This document shows positions 45,235 to 55,018 of a stretch of 64,000 bases of DNA, in pieces; positions within the stretch are counted from its first letter, which is position 1, and each line of letters opens with the position of its first letter. The notes under the pieces are model-generated. The model saw only the letters and a program-made list of their open reading frames with translations. It searched no databases and had not been told where the DNA came from. This stretch comes from Pradoshia eiseniae (GTDB taxonomy: Bacteria; Bacillota; Bacilli; Bacillales; Pradoshiaceae). The stretch is from positions 124,001 to 188,000 of the forward strand of contig NZ_PKOZ01000005.1 of the NCBI RefSeq assembly GCF_002946355.1. The letters are read 5' to 3'. A program made the position numbers and the translations under genes.

Positions 45235-45263
45235 TTGCAATTTCCCTTAAATAGCCCTATACT
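45235..45263 (+). promoter_or_regulatory. Strong sigma-A promoter for the 23-aa micro-gene
   Basis: TTGCAA (45235-45240), exactly 17 bp, then TATACT (45258-45263). The expected transcript start near 45270 leaves a leader of about 29 bases with AAAGGAGG. Confidence 0.82.
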
Positions 45264-45298
45264 TATTACATTCAGAAGTGCTAAAGGAGGAATGTCTT

Positions 45299-45370
45299 AT
45301 GAAAACAGTCTATGCGTATTATGTCATTAATTTCATAGCACAGCCCTCTGGTGAAATTGTTGCGAAATAA
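45299..45370 (+). CDS. Probable micro-gene encoding a 23-aa peptide
   Basis: A 23-codon ORF whose product begins MKTVYAYYVINFIAQP and ends in EIVAK. The centre is aromatic and hydrophobic, and the only charges are K2, E19 and the last Lys. AAAGGAGG sits 8 bases before the ATG, a consensus sigma-A promoter lies upstream, and a terminator hairpin follows 32 bases after the stop. A complete self-contained transcription unit of about 160 bases argues for a real small protein or a dual-function RNA. I know no family match. It could be a membrane-interacting peptide, a type I toxin-like peptide or a leader peptide of rsgA. Confidence 0.65.
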   Translation: MKTVYAYYVINFIAQPSGEIVAK

Positions 45371-45401
45371 TTTTTCTCTACTTTTATAAGTGATTATGAT
45401 G

Positions 45402-45431
45402 CCAAGGGCTGTTGCGCGGTCCTTGGTTTTT
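45402..45431 (+). terminator. Terminator of the micro-gene
   Basis: CCAAGG / CCTTGG with a GC pair inside, followed by TTTTTG. Confidence 0.78.
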
Positions 45432-45460
45432 GTATGCCTATTTTCATGAAAAATAGCAAA

Positions 45461-45494
45461 AGACAAGAGGCCTATTTAGGCCTCTTGTCTTATT
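45461..45494. terminator. Second strong hairpin before rsgA
   Basis: AGACAAGAGGCCTA pairs fully with TAGGCCTCTTGTCT around a 2-base loop core, followed by TATTT on the plus strand. It separates the micro-gene from rsgA, which then needs a promoter very close to its start or read-through. Confidence 0.75.
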
Positions 45495-45527
45495 TACACT
45501 CATTCACTATAAATGGAGGAAAATTAT

Positions 45528-46547
45528 TTGAAATTAGAAAAATTAGGATGGAATTCATATTTTGAGCAGACTTTTAAACAATATGCGGATGATCAGCTTG
45601 CCCCTGGCCGGATAGTCAGTGAGCATAAAGGAATGTATAGGGTTCAATGTGCGGAAGGCAGCTTTCTTTCGGCAATTAGCGGGAAGATGCGATTTCAAGC
45701 AGAATACCGCGAAGATTTACCGGCAGTAGGCGATTGGGTTGCCATAAAGTATAAAGCAGGTGATGAGAAAGCAATCATCTATGCCATTCTGCCGAGGAAA
45801 AGCAAGTTCTCTCGCAAAAAAGCAGGAGTGACGACAGAGGAACAAATTGTCGCAAGCAATGTGGACACCGTCTTTCTTGTCAATGCGGTCAATGCGGATT
45901 TCAATCTGCGAAGACTTGAGCGATACCTATTGCTCGCATGGGAAAGCGGCGCCAATCCGGTCATTCTCTTGAGCAAGGCTGACTTATGCTCCAATATCGT
46001 ACATTACATCCAACAAGCTGAAAGCATTGCCGCTGGAGTTCCTGTTATTGCTATAAGTGCAGACAAAAAAATAGGGCTTGAGCAATTAACCCCCTATTTA
46101 GGAGAGGGAAAAACCGTCGCATTGCTTGGATCCTCAGGTGTAGGAAAATCAACGCTTGCCAATGCCCTATATGGAGAGGAGCTTCTGCATGTTCATGCCA
46201 TACGCGAGGAAGATGATAAAGGACGCCATACAACCACGCACCGCGAATTAATCGTTCTTAAGGAAGGCGGAATTATTATAGACACCCCGGGTATGAGAGA
46301 ACTTCAGCTATGGGATGGAGACGAAGGAATCCATATAAGCTTCAACGATATAGAGAATCTGGCGCGCAATTGCAAATTCAACGATTGCTGCCATGAAACA
46401 GAACCTGGCTGCCAGGTCCAAGCCGCCATTCAAGCAGGAACTCTGGATAAAAACCGCCTCAAAAGCTACTATAAATTGCAGAAAGAACTCGAATATCTAG
46501 CTAAGAAGGAGAAAGAAAAACAAAGACAAAATCAAAGGCGGAGATAA
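45528..46547 (+). CDS. rsgA: RsgA-type circularly permuted GTPase (ribosome small subunit-dependent GTPase A paralogue)
   Basis: A GTPase that checks maturation of the 30S subunit. It has 339 aa, longer than the canonical YloQ/RsgA (about 298 aa), so this is likely the second Bacillus paralogue. An N-terminal OB-fold (about 25-105) is followed by the permuted G motifs: G4 ILLSKADLC, G1 LLGSSGVGKSTLANAL, G3 IIDTPGMREL. A C-terminal zinc finger has CKFNDCCHETEPGCQVQ. A Lys/Glu/Gln-rich tail ends the protein. I prefer the TTG at 45528: GGAGG lies 8-9 bases before it, while the ATG at 45513 contains that ribosome-binding site. A 44-aa ORF follows at once. Confidence 0.9.
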   Translation: MKLEKLGWNSYFEQTFKQYADDQLAPGRIVSEHKGMYRVQCAEGSFLSAISGKMRFQAEYREDLPAVGDWVAIKYKAGDEKAIIYAILPRKSKFSRKKAGVTTEEQIVASNVDTVFLVNAVNADFNLRRLERYLLLAWESGANPVILLSKADLCSNIVHYIQQAESIAAGVPVIAISADKKIGLEQLTPYLGEGKTVALLGSSGVGKSTLANALYGEELLHVHAIREEDDKGRHTTTHRELIVLKEGGIIIDTPGMRELQLWDGDEGIHISFNDIENLARNCKFNDCCHETEPGCQVQAAIQAGTLDKNRLKSYYKLQKELEYLAKKEKEKQRQNQRRR

Positions 46548-46551
46548 AACG

Positions 46552-46686
46552 GTGAATTTCATGAAGAAGGCCTTGATTATTACAGGATGCCTCTTAGCCG
46601 CAGCAGCTGTATCGATTGTTATTAAAGAGTTAATAGAACGGGATCAGTATCCTGAGCTAAATAGCACAATTGCTATTCAAATATGA
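46552..46686 (+). CDS. Small single-pass membrane protein (44 aa) downstream of rsgA
   Basis: A 44-codon ORF with GTG start. It begins MNFMKKALIITGCLLAAAAV, a basic end and a helix of about 18 hydrophobic residues, then a short charged segment (IKELIERDQYPEL). GGAG lies 8 bases before the GTG, inside the end of rsgA; an ATG at 46561 is less well placed. Only 4 bases separate it from the rsgA stop, so it is probably co-translated. No family recognised. The shared terminator follows 80 bases later. Confidence 0.6.
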   Translation: MNFMKKALIITGCLLAAAAVSIVIKELIERDQYPELNSTIAIQI

Positions 46687-46767
46687 AGGACCAAATTATT
46701 CGAATTTTGATAAAAAAGAGAATGATATTTCTGCCGGGCGAGAAAAGCAGACCGCTGCTCTCCCATC

Positions 46768-46808
46768 AAAAAACGGGGATTCCAGCATACTACTGGATCC
46801 CCGTTTTC
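46768..46808. terminator. Bidirectional terminator between the rsgA unit and lpd
   Basis: AAAACGGGGAT-t-CCAG ... CTGG-ATCCCCGTTTT, nearly perfect. T-runs are present in both directions, with TTTTTTG on the minus strand. Confidence 0.9.
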
Positions 46809-46814
46809 ATTTCC

Positions 46815-48212
46815 TTATTTCACGATATGAATCGGATGCCCGATGGCAACCTCTGCTGTCTCCATAATCATTTCTCCCAGTGTTGGATGGGCATGAATGG
46901 TCAAAGCCAAATCATCTGCCGTTAGAGATGATTCAATGGCAACCGTCAGTTCCCCGATTAAATCAGAGGCGCTTGGTCCAATGATTTGGGCACCAATGAG
47001 GACGCCGCTATCTTTATTCGTTACTAATTGAACGAAACCATCTGTCTCATTTAAGGCAATTGCCCGGCCATTTGCCGCAAATGGGAACTTCGTTTCTGTC
47101 GCATCTATTCCAGCTTCTTTGGCTGAAGCTGCCGTATGTCCAACAATAGCAATCTCCGGTTCTGAGAAAACAACTGCCGGTATGCAGACATGGTCAATGA
47201 CAGACGGCATACCTGCGATCGCTTCTGCTGCCACTTTTGCTTCATAGGAAGCCTTGTGCGCAAGCTGTGGGCCGGCAATAATATCGCCAATCGCATACAG
47301 GTTCGCTACATTTGTGCGGCATTGGGAATCCACCTGGACCAGTCCTCTATCTGTCAGCTGAACACCTGTATTTTCTAAGCCTAGCTTGTCCGTATTTGGC
47401 TTGCGGCCGACTGAAACAAGTACATAATCAGCGGTGATGGTCTTTTCTTCCCCTTTTTCTTCATAGATGACTTCGGCGCGGCCATCCTTTTCCTCCGCGG
47501 ATTTCACGAAAACGCCAATTGTGACATTTGCACCTTTTTTCTTGAGCCCTCGCTTCACAATGGATGTCATCTTCCCATCTATCCCGCCAAGAATGTCCTT
47601 ACCGCCTTCAAGAATGGTCACCTTCGTGCCAAAGTTCGCATACACACCGGCTAATTCAATACCAATGACTCCGCCGCCCACAACGACCAGGCTTTCTGGA
47701 ATTTCCGACAGATTCAAAGCCCCTGTCGAATCAATGATTCTCGTACTGAACTTCATCGTCGGAAGCTCGACCGGCCGTGAGCCTGTGGCAATAATCGCAT
47801 CCTTGAATTGAATGACCTGCTCTCCTTCTGCTGTCTCTACCTTTATTGTATTCCCATCTTGGAAAGTCGCTGTTCCTTTTACAACCTCCACCTTATTGCC
47901 CTTAAGCAATGTGCCGACACCGGAAGTGAGCCTGTTCACAACGCCTTCCTTATATTCCTGCACCTTAGAAAAGTCCACATCAACTTGCGGAATACTCAGC
48001 CCAAACACATCAAAATGCTGTGCTTGATGGTAATGATGGGACGCAGTTATCAAGGCTTTCGAAGGGATGCAGCCTACATTCAGGCATACCCCGCCAATAT
48101 ATTCTTTCTCAATCACAATCACCTTTTGACCAAGCTGCGATGCCCTTATTGCTGCGACATAGCCGCCAGGACCCGCTCCAATCACCACTGTATCTGTTTG
48201 CTTTTTCTCCAT
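46815..48212 (-). CDS. lpdA: Dihydrolipoyl dehydrogenase (E3)
   Basis: FAD enzyme that reoxidises dihydrolipoyl groups of 2-oxo acid dehydrogenases. It has 465 aa. FAD fold [19 protein letters not shown] (10-28); redox disulfide C43/C48 in [19 protein letters not shown] fold [20 protein letters not shown]-terminal His-Glu pair in HAHPTLGEM. The start at 48212 has GGAGGGG six bases upstream. It is likely the E3 for the odhA-odhB genes 2.7 kb upstream on the same strand, with a two-component system lying between. Other lpd genes (pdhD, bkd) should exist elsewhere. Confidence 0.94.
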   Translation of the reverse strand: MEKKQTDTVVIGAGPGGYVAAIRASQLGQKVIVIEKEYIGGVCLNVGCIPSKALITASHHYHQAQHFDVFGLSIPQVDVDFSKVQEYKEGVVNRLTSGVGTLLKGNKVEVVKGTATFQDGNTIKVETAEGEQVIQFKDAIIATGSRPVELPTMKFSTRIIDSTGALNLSEIPESLVVVGGGVIGIELAGVYANFGTKVTILEGGKDILGGIDGKMTSIVKRGLKKKGANVTIGVFVKSAEEKDGRAEVIYEEKGEEKTITADYVLVSVGRKPNTDKLGLENTGVQLTDRGLVQVDSQCRTNVANLYAIGDIIAGPQLAHKASYEAKVAAEAIAGMPSVIDHVCIPAVVFSEPEIAIVGHTAASAKEAGIDATETKFPFAANGRAIALNETDGFVQLVTNKDSGVLIGAQIIGPSASDLIGELTVAIESSLTADDLALTIHAHPTLGEMIMETAEVAIGHPIHIVK

Positions 48213-48383
48213 ATCCAACCCCTCCAATATGTAAAGTCCCCACAGATGATAACGCTTGCAATAATATCCTGCAGAATAGAAGATGAATTCCCCTATACTA
48301 TTACTCTATAAATAATGCCGAATAATATCAATTTTTAGAAACTAATGTAAGCAAGATTTCTGTATGGTCTTTTACATCGACGA

Positions 48384-49097
48384 TTAATTGAGGATATATG
48401 GCTTCACATTTCGGTCACAGGCATCCTTGCATTGAAATATGGTCACTGGCCTTCCAATATGGCCATAGCTGCAAGAAGAGGCAAGTACATCAATTTGTTC
48501 AAGGAACGTTAAATATTTCCGAATGGAAATCCTCGAAATGCCGACAGCATCAACAAGTTCCTCTGTCGTGAATTCCTCTCCATTCTTGCTATTGATGTAA
48601 CTCCAGATTTCCCTTAACGTATTTTTGGCCAAGCCCTTTGGCAGGATAACATCTCCGACAATCCCTCTTTTCTCTAAGAGTAAATGGTCAAGCTCCTCCT
48701 GACTCAGCTTATCCTCTTCCTTCATTACCCGCGATTGTTCCTTGTACTTGAGCATGGCTTGCTTGAAGCGCTCAAACTTAAAGGGCTTAATGATATAATC
48801 AAAGGCTCCGTTCTGAATGGCCTTATGGATGCTTTCAATATCGGTGGCTGCCGTGATTAATATAACATCAATATCCATCTGCTGCTGCCTAATCGCCGTA
48901 AGAAGCGAAAGGCCATTTTGCTCTGGCATGAAGATATCTAATAATATTAAATTGGGTTGATGACTTTTCAAGAAATGAAGGGCCTCTCCAACGGAGGAAA
49001 CAGCCCCGACTACTTGGTAGCCTGGTATTTCACTTAAATAGCTCTTATTAATCTCTGAAACCATCGGATCATCTTCTACAATCAGCACTTCAATCAT
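48384..49097 (-). CDS. Response regulator, CitT/DctR/DcuR family
   Basis: A 237-aa regulator for organic-acid metabolism. The receiver has D54 (LILLDIFMPEQNG) and K104 in FDYIIKPFKFERF. The C-terminal output domain (about 150-225) has EEFTTEELVDAVGISRISIRKY, a helix-turn-helix of the CitB/CitT kind. It overlaps the kinase gene by four bases. Given the DASS transporter and odhAB on the same strand upstream, it probably activates uptake of citrate, a C4-dicarboxylate or 2-oxoglutarate. Confidence 0.9.
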   Translation of the reverse strand: MIEVLIVEDDPMVSEINKSYLSEIPGYQVVGAVSSVGEALHFLKSHQPNLILLDIFMPEQNGLSLLTAIRQQQMDIDVILITAATDIESIHKAIQNGAFDYIIKPFKFERFKQAMLKYKEQSRVMKEEDKLSQEELDHLLLEKRGIVGDVILPKGLAKNTLREIWSYINSKNGEEFTTEELVDAVGISRISIRKYLTFLEQIDVLASSCSYGHIGRPVTIFQCKDACDRNVKPYILN

Positions 49098-50707
49098 TTG
49101 TCCATTACCCCTTCTGCATGCCAGAGCGGCAGGATGACTGTAAATAAGGTCCCCGCTCCAGGCTTTGTCTTAAGCTCGATTGTGCCATTCAGTTTATCGA
49201 TTGACTGCTTCGTCAAAAATAGACCATAGCCTCTGTCCACTCCTTTTGTTGAATAGCCCTTTTGAAAAATCACCTCCGCAATTTCCTCCGGTATCCCCCT
49301 CCCGTTGTCGCTGACTTCTAACACCATTTCTCCATCCATCACACCGATTGAAAAGAATACCCTCTTTCCTTTCACGCCATCAAGGGCATCAAAGGCATTT
49401 TCAATCAAGTTTCCGGCAATACGAATGAGGTCGTGGATTAACTCCTCCTTAATGTCACTAGGCATATAGCTATCCTCATTGATGACAAGCTGGATTCCGA
49501 GCTCTCGCGCTTTACTGAGCTTCCCTAATAGAAAGCCGGCAAAGAGTGGATTCTTTATCCGTTTAACGATAAAGCCCTTTTCTGCTTCATAATCTTCTAC
49601 TAAATTCTCAATATAGCGGCTCATTTCCTTATATTTCTTCAGATGAGCAAGCCCCAGGATGACATGGAACTTGTTCATGAATTCATGGGATTGTGCCCTT
49701 AATGATTCAGTGTAAAGCTTTATCCCAGTCAACTGATCTGCCATATCCTGCAGGTCGGTCTTATCCTTAAAAACGGATAATCCGCCAATAACCTTCCCTT
49801 TATGCATGATAGGCACATTATTCGCAAGAACTGTTCGATGGTTGAATACCTGCTCTACATTCTCTTCAGACCGTCCATTTCGCATCGCTTTCGCCAGACT
49901 CGGCATATGGTCATCAATGGGCTGTCCCACAAGCTCCTCTTTCCGTTCAAATCCCATGAGCTTCAAGGCCTCTCCACTGACAACAGCGATTTTCCCATCC
50001 TCATTAACGCCAATGATTCCTTCCTTCGCTGACTCAATCATCGCATTCCGTTCCTGTAAGAGCTTAGCAATCTCAACCGGCTCAAGCCCATAGAGCTTCC
50101 TTTTCATGTAACAGCTCAAATAATAGGCTCCGATTGCGCCAAGACATAGCTGCAGGATTGCCCCAATGTAGACATATTTCCTGCTGTCGCGGGCAAGGGA
50201 TTCTACCGTATCAAGTGAAACCCCGACAACGACGACGCCTATCTGCTCATCTCGTTCATCATAAACAGGAGTGAACACCCGCATCCCCATACCAAGCGGG
50301 CCTTCTTCAATGGAGAAGTACTCCTTGCCTTCTAGAGATTCCTTGGCATCTTCCCGATTGAAGAAGGACTGCCCTACTTCTTCAGAAAGGGGATGTGACT
50401 TTCGAATCAAGTCCATATCCATAACAACCACAAATCCGACATCTGACAAAGCTCTAATTTCATTGGCATATCTCTGAATATCCACTTCACTCTTCCCCTG
50501 CAAGGATTGAATCACCACAGTGGAATTGGCCGTCACCCTTGCAATGGCCTGAATCTTTTCTGAAAGATGCTTTTCTTCATTTTTTGTCACATAGATGCTG
50601 ATGAATAAGGCTGTCGCTAGGGCAGATATGAGCACGACCATAAAGACGAGACACATCACGAGTGTTTGCAGCTTCCAAGCTCTTGATTCTTTCTGATGTA
50701 GTTTCAT
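49094..50707 (-). CDS. Sensor histidine kinase, CitS/DctS/DcuS family
   Basis: A 537-aa kinase. Helix at about 14-37, an extracytoplasmic Cache/PASTA-like sensor (about 40-170; DVGFVVVMDMDLIRKSHPLSEEVG is its di-/tricarboxylate-type core), second helix about 175-200, a cytoplasmic PAS domain (about 215-320), then a SPOB-type phospho-acceptor (His in RAQSHEFMNKFHVILGL) and an HATPase domain (NLIENAFDAL, DNGRGIP, GYGLFLTK). The length is close to B. subtilis CitS (542) and DctS (535). The start at 50707 has AAGGG ten bases before. Ligand class follows from the family; the exact ligand is unknown. Confidence 0.91.
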   Translation of the reverse strand: MKLHQKESRAWKLQTLVMCLVFMVVLISALATALFISIYVTKNEEKHLSEKIQAIARVTANSTVVIQSLQGKSEVDIQRYANEIRALSDVGFVVVMDMDLIRKSHPLSEEVGQSFFNREDAKESLEGKEYFSIEEGPLGMGMRVFTPVYDERDEQIGVVVVGVSLDTVESLARDSRKYVYIGAILQLCLGAIGAYYLSCYMKRKLYGLEPVEIAKLLQERNAMIESAKEGIIGVNEDGKIAVVSGEALKLMGFERKEELVGQPIDDHMPSLAKAMRNGRSEENVEQVFNHRTVLANNVPIMHKGKVIGGLSVFKDKTDLQDMADQLTGIKLYTESLRAQSHEFMNKFHVILGLAHLKKYKEMSRYIENLVEDYEAEKGFIVKRIKNPLFAGFLLGKLSKARELGIQLVINEDSYMPSDIKEELIHDLIRIAGNLIENAFDALDGVKGKRVFFSIGVMDGEMVLEVSDNGRGIPEEIAEVIFQKGYSTKGVDRGYGLFLTKQSIDKLNGTIELKTKPGAGTLFTVILPLWHAEGVMDK

Positions 50708-50834
50708 AGTTATCCAGCCCTTCAGCTTAATATCGACACAATGTGACACTTTTCTCAACTTTCAGTATATATTTAACAGGTAATTTCTCCTAGAGAATTG
50801 GTCACATTGTCGATTTTTCTTAACATTTCAAAAC

Positions 50835-50882
50835 AAAAAAGACGTTGCCACAAAGAATACATTCTTTTGATGACAACGTCTT
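50835..50882 (-). terminator. Terminator after odhB
   Basis: The minus strand has AAGACGTTGtCA / TGgCAACGTCTT with an inner AGAAT/ATTCT helix, followed by TTTTGTTTTG. Confidence 0.9.
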
Positions 50883-50899
50883 ATCTTATTCTACCTCTA

Positions 50900-52114
50900 T
50901 TACCCTTCTAATAGGAGCTTCTCCGGATCCTCCAGTAGTTCCTTGACCTTCACTAAGAAGCCGACTGCTTCCCGACCATCGACAATTCGATGGTCATAGG
51001 AGAGGGCGATATACATCATTGGTCTGATTTCTATCAGCTCATTATTCACAGCCACTGGGCGGTATTGAATGGAGTGCATTCCTAGAATCCCAACCTGCGG
51101 TGCGTTTAAAATCGGTGTGGACAGAAGGGAGCCGAATGTTCCCCCATTCGTGATGGTAAACGTGCCTCCCTGCAAATCAGCAAGACCGAGCTTCGCTTGG
51201 CGTGCCTTCATGGCTAGATTGGCAATCTCTCTTTCAATCTCGGCAAAATTCAAGCGATCGGCATTCCTGACGACAGGAACGACCAGCCCTTCAGGTGCCG
51301 AGACGGCAATTCCAATATCGTAATATTTTTTGATTAGAAGTTCATCACCTTGAACCTCTGCATTTAATAAAGGGTATGTCTTTAATGCGCCAATGACCGC
51401 TTTGGTGAAAAAGGACATGAATCCTAATTTGACCTCATGAATCTGCTGGAATTGATCCTTTCGTTTCTTCCTCAAATTCATTACCGCACTCATGTCAATT
51501 TCATTGAAGGTAGTCAATATCGCAGCCGTACGCTGTACTTCGACAAGCCGTCTCGCGATGGTCTGACGCCTGCGCGACATTTTGATGACATCAGCCGGCT
51601 TATCATGAACTGATTGGGATGGCTGCTTTGATACCAGAACAGGCTGTTCCGCCGGCTGCTTGGACGTTTTCTCTACATCCTGTTTATTCACACGGCCCAT
51701 CAGGTCAACCGCCTCGACCTGATTGAGATTGATGCCTTTTTCGCGCGCCAGCTTCCGTGCGGCCGGGGTAGCTAGCACAGACTCCTGATTTCGCATATCA
51801 CCTTGCTTCACCGTTTCTTCCTGTTTAGGAGGAGACGGTACAGCCTTCACTTCTTCCTTATGAGTCTGCTCGCCAGGCTTGCCTTCTGAAATTACGGCAA
51901 TCGTCTCCCCTACCTGTACGATTTCTCCAGCTGCTTTCCCAATGCTCTCTAATATGCCGCTATGCTCAGCGATGATTTCCACATTGACCTTATCTGTCTC
52001 CAGCTCGAGAAGATAATCGCCTTTTTCCACGGAATCGCCTGGATTTTTGAGCCATTCACTAATTGTGCCTTCTGTAATCGATTCTGCCAGTTCTGGAACT
52101 TTCACCTCGGCCAT
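50900..52114 (-). CDS. odhB: 2-oxoglutarate dehydrogenase E2, dihydrolipoyl succinyltransferase
   Basis: Core subunit of the OGDH complex of the TCA cycle. It has 404 aa. The lipoyl domain (1-77) carries the modified Lys in [12 protein letters not shown] linker and a peripheral subunit-binding domain follow ([19 protein letters not shown]). The catalytic domain (from about 180) ends with [15 protein letters not shown], holding the active-site His and Asp. The start at 52114 gives the family N-terminus [16 protein letters not shown]; an in-frame ATG seven codons earlier is possible. It follows odhA by 43 bases. Confidence 0.95.
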   Translation of the reverse strand: MAEVKVPELAESITEGTISEWLKNPGDSVEKGDYLLELETDKVNVEIIAEHSGILESIGKAAGEIVQVGETIAVISEGKPGEQTHKEEVKAVPSPPKQEETVKQGDMRNQESVLATPAARKLAREKGINLNQVEAVDLMGRVNKQDVEKTSKQPAEQPVLVSKQPSQSVHDKPADVIKMSRRRQTIARRLVEVQRTAAILTTFNEIDMSAVMNLRKKRKDQFQQIHEVKLGFMSFFTKAVIGALKTYPLLNAEVQGDELLIKKYYDIGIAVSAPEGLVVPVVRNADRLNFAEIEREIANLAMKARQAKLGLADLQGGTFTITNGGTFGSLLSTPILNAPQVGILGMHSIQYRPVAVNNELIEIRPMMYIALSYDHRIVDGREAVGFLVKVKELLEDPEKLLLEG

Positions 52115-52157
52115 CTCTCTAATCAATCCTTTCATATGTTGATTGGGTTAATACCTG

Positions 52158-54971
52158 TTACTGAACCATGGAGCCTGCTTGCTTTCGCGAGAATACTTGA
52201 TTGATAATCTGCTGCTGCTCTTTCTTATGAACAAGCGAGTCTCCCTCTGCAGGGCTTGCCATCTCAGGCCTTCCAATATAGGAGACTGACAGATGGAACG
52301 GAATAATTTTCGCAAGATGCGGCTCCATATACCGGTAAGCCCCCATATTCTTCGGCTCCTCCTGTACCCAGATGACCTCCTTCAGATTCTTGTAACGATT
52401 CAAAAGCTTCATGATATCCTTTTGAGGGAACGGATATAATTCTTCCACCCGGATGATATCAAGCCAATCCATTGGTGATTGTCCATTTACATGATCAGCA
52501 AGCTCGACGGCAATCCGGCCTGTGCAAAACACGATGCGTTCAACCTTTTCAGGTATTGTTCCTAATCCAGGCTGCTCAATCACCGGCTGGAACTCTCCAT
52601 TCGTGAACTCCTCGATATAACAGGCAGCCGCCTGATTCCTCAGTAAGCTCTTTGGTGTCATGAGAATAAGCGGTCTCGCCTCATCCCTTTGCAGCATAAC
52701 GGCTTGCCTTCTTAACAGATGGAAGTATTGCGCCGCTGTCGAGAGATTAGCCACGGTCATATTACTTTCTGCACATAGTTGCAGGAATCGTTCCAGCCTC
52801 GCACTGGAATGCTCCGGCCCCTGCCCTTCAAAGCCATGCGGCAATAGGACGACAAGGCCTGATTTTTGCCCCCATTTTGCTTCTCCTGATGAGATGAATT
52901 GGTCGAATAGCACCTGTGCGCCGTTGGCGAAATCACCAAATTGCGCTTCCCAGAATACGAGGGTTTCTTTCGAAAACACGCTATATCCGTATTCAAATCC
53001 GAGTACCGCCTCTTCCGATAGAACGCTGTTATGGATGGCAAAGGATGCCTTGGCTGATTCCATCTCATGCAACGGGCAATACTTTGTGCCATTTCGTTCA
53101 TCTGAGAGGACGAGATTACGGTGGGAGAATGTGCCTCGCTCCGTATCCTCACCCGTAATGCGGATTGGCATCCCATCATGAAGGATAGAGGCAAAGGCCA
53201 GCGCTTCAGCATGTCCCCAATCAACCTTGCCTTTGTTCTCAAAAACCTCTCTTCTGCGCTCAAGAATCTTTTGAACCTTCTTGAAGGCTTGGAAATCCTC
53301 AGGCCAATCAAGAAGCTCTCCATTCAGCTGCGATAAAGTCAGTCGATCAACAGCTGTATCTTCCTTTAAACGGTTGGCTGGAGCAGCATTCATCATCTCT
53401 TCAATGGAAGGAATCTCTTCTTGCTCTTTTGAGACTCGATCATAGGCTAATTGGAAATTAGCAGCGACTCTCTCCTCAATATTCGCAGCCTCTTCAGCTG
53501 AAAGGACACCCGACTCTTCTGCTTGCTTTTGATAGACGGCCGTAATTGTCGGATGATTTCTTACCTTCTTATACATAACCGGGTTCGTTGCCATCGGTTC
53601 ATCCATCTCATTATGGCCAAGGCGGCGATACCCAATAAGGTCAATGACAATATCACGATTGAATTCTTGACGGTACCTAAATGCTAAGCCCATGATAGCC
53701 AGGCATGCCTCCGGGTCATCCGCATTCACATGAATGATTGGTACATCAAAGCCTTTCGCCAAATCACTTGCATATTCGGTGGAACGGGATTCAGACGTTT
53801 CCGCTGTAAATCCAATATTATTATTGGCGATGATATGGATTGTCCCGCCTGTATGATAAGCGGCCGTTTGAGAAAAGTTAAAGGTTTCCGCCACACATCC
53901 TTGACCAGGGAAGGCCGCATCCCCATGCACGAGAATACATAAGGCTTTGTTAAAATCTTGTTCAGGAAATCCGTTTTTCGACCGGTCTTCCTGCGCGGCC
54001 CTAGCATAGCCTTCAACGACAGAGTTGGCGATCTCCAGATGACTTGGGTTATTCCCCAGAGTCACGGTAATCCTCTTCCCATCATAGTTTTTTTCCGTAA
54101 CTGACCCCATATGGTATTTCACATCACCCGTTGTGCTTAATGCCGGCTTGTTACCCGGATAGGCGGAATGCTGGAATTGAGAGAAAATGGATTCATATGG
54201 TTTATCCAGTACATGGGCCAGCATATTCAAGCGACCACGGTGAGCCATAGCGATGGCCACATGGTCAATTTCCCCTTTAGCTGATAGCCTCACAAGCTCT
54301 TCGACGGCCGGCACTAATGTCTCTAGCCCCTCTACTGAGAATCGCTTTTGTCCAACATAGGTTTTATGGATAAACCGCTCAAAGCCTTCGGCAGCCGCCA
54401 ACTGCTCAAGCAGCCGCTTCTTATCGATCAAACGGATGGCTCCATCCACATAGCCTTGTTCGATTTGCCGTTCAAACCATTTTCGCTCCTCATCATTAAT
54501 ATGCTCAATCTCATAACCAATCTTATTCATGTACAATTCTTTGAGATAGGAGATGGCTGATAACCCATCTGTGCACGTCTCCTTTAATACGGGTGAAATA
54601 AACTCTGCTGGTACGCCTCGAACATCCTCTTCCGTCACCCCATAAGTTTTCATATCTCCAATGCCTACGTGTTTTCTTCGTTCAATTGGATTGATATCAG
54701 CTTCAAGATGACCTTTCTTTCGGATATTTGCCGCCATGCCTAAAACAGCAAGAAGCTTGCTCACCCTCTTCATCCACTCATTAGGAGATAAGCCAGGGCT
54801 TCCCGCTTCAGCAGAAGTCAGATGAGGGGAGCCCCATTGGTCAAACAAACCTCGAAAACTTTCATCCACCAAGTTTTTATCTGAGAGATATCGTTCATAT
54901 TGTTCATATAAATAACCGAGATTCGGGCCATGGAACTCCTCCCATGGCGTTTGAGTTGACCTTGATTTCAT
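52158..54971 (-). CDS. odhA: 2-oxoglutarate dehydrogenase E1 (thiamine diphosphate-dependent)
   Basis: Decarboxylates 2-oxoglutarate and transfers the succinyl group to lipoyl-E2. It has 937 aa, normal for the homodimeric Bacillus OdhA. It shows an N-terminal segment (GPNLGYLYEQYERYLSD), VAIAMAHRGRLNMLAHVL, the ThDP/Mg site (LVHGDAAFPGQGCVAET to ANNNIGFT) and the pyrimidine domain (GFEYGYSVFSKETLVFWEAQFGDF). GGAGGAG lies upstream of the ATG. It is preceded by the DASS transporter gene at 47 bases with no clear terminator between them, an uncommon arrangement suggesting joint expression. Confidence 0.95.
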   Translation of the reverse strand: MKSRSTQTPWEEFHGPNLGYLYEQYERYLSDKNLVDESFRGLFDQWGSPHLTSAEAGSPGLSPNEWMKRVSKLLAVLGMAANIRKKGHLEADINPIERRKHVGIGDMKTYGVTEEDVRGVPAEFISPVLKETCTDGLSAISYLKELYMNKIGYEIEHINDEERKWFERQIEQGYVDGAIRLIDKKRLLEQLAAAEGFERFIHKTYVGQKRFSVEGLETLVPAVEELVRLSAKGEIDHVAIAMAHRGRLNMLAHVLDKPYESIFSQFQHSAYPGNKPALSTTGDVKYHMGSVTEKNYDGKRITVTLGNNPSHLEIANSVVEGYARAAQEDRSKNGFPEQDFNKALCILVHGDAAFPGQGCVAETFNFSQTAAYHTGGTIHIIANNNIGFTAETSESRSTEYASDLAKGFDVPIIHVNADDPEACLAIMGLAFRYRQEFNRDIVIDLIGYRRLGHNEMDEPMATNPVMYKKVRNHPTITAVYQKQAEESGVLSAEEAANIEERVAANFQLAYDRVSKEQEEIPSIEEMMNAAPANRLKEDTAVDRLTLSQLNGELLDWPEDFQAFKKVQKILERRREVFENKGKVDWGHAEALAFASILHDGMPIRITGEDTERGTFSHRNLVLSDERNGTKYCPLHEMESAKASFAIHNSVLSEEAVLGFEYGYSVFSKETLVFWEAQFGDFANGAQVLFDQFISSGEAKWGQKSGLVVLLPHGFEGQGPEHSSARLERFLQLCAESNMTVANLSTAAQYFHLLRRQAVMLQRDEARPLILMTPKSLLRNQAAACYIEEFTNGEFQPVIEQPGLGTIPEKVERIVFCTGRIAVELADHVNGQSPMDWLDIIRVEELYPFPQKDIMKLLNRYKNLKEVIWVQEEPKNMGAYRYMEPHLAKIIPFHLSVSYIGRPEMASPAEGDSLVHKKEQQQIINQVFSRKQAGSMVQ

Positions 54972-55018
54972 GTATATTTCTCCTCCCCATGTTTATCCAT
55001 ATATGGCTAATCCATCAC

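Noticed and set aside
45281-45466. Minus-strand frame of about 60 codons across the micro-gene
   Set aside because: No ribosome-binding site, it crosses the plus-strand terminator, and the plus strand has much better signals.
46683-46925. Plus-strand frame of about 80 codons starting at the end of the 44-aa ORF
   Set aside because: It runs through the bidirectional terminator into antisense of lpd and has no ribosome-binding site.
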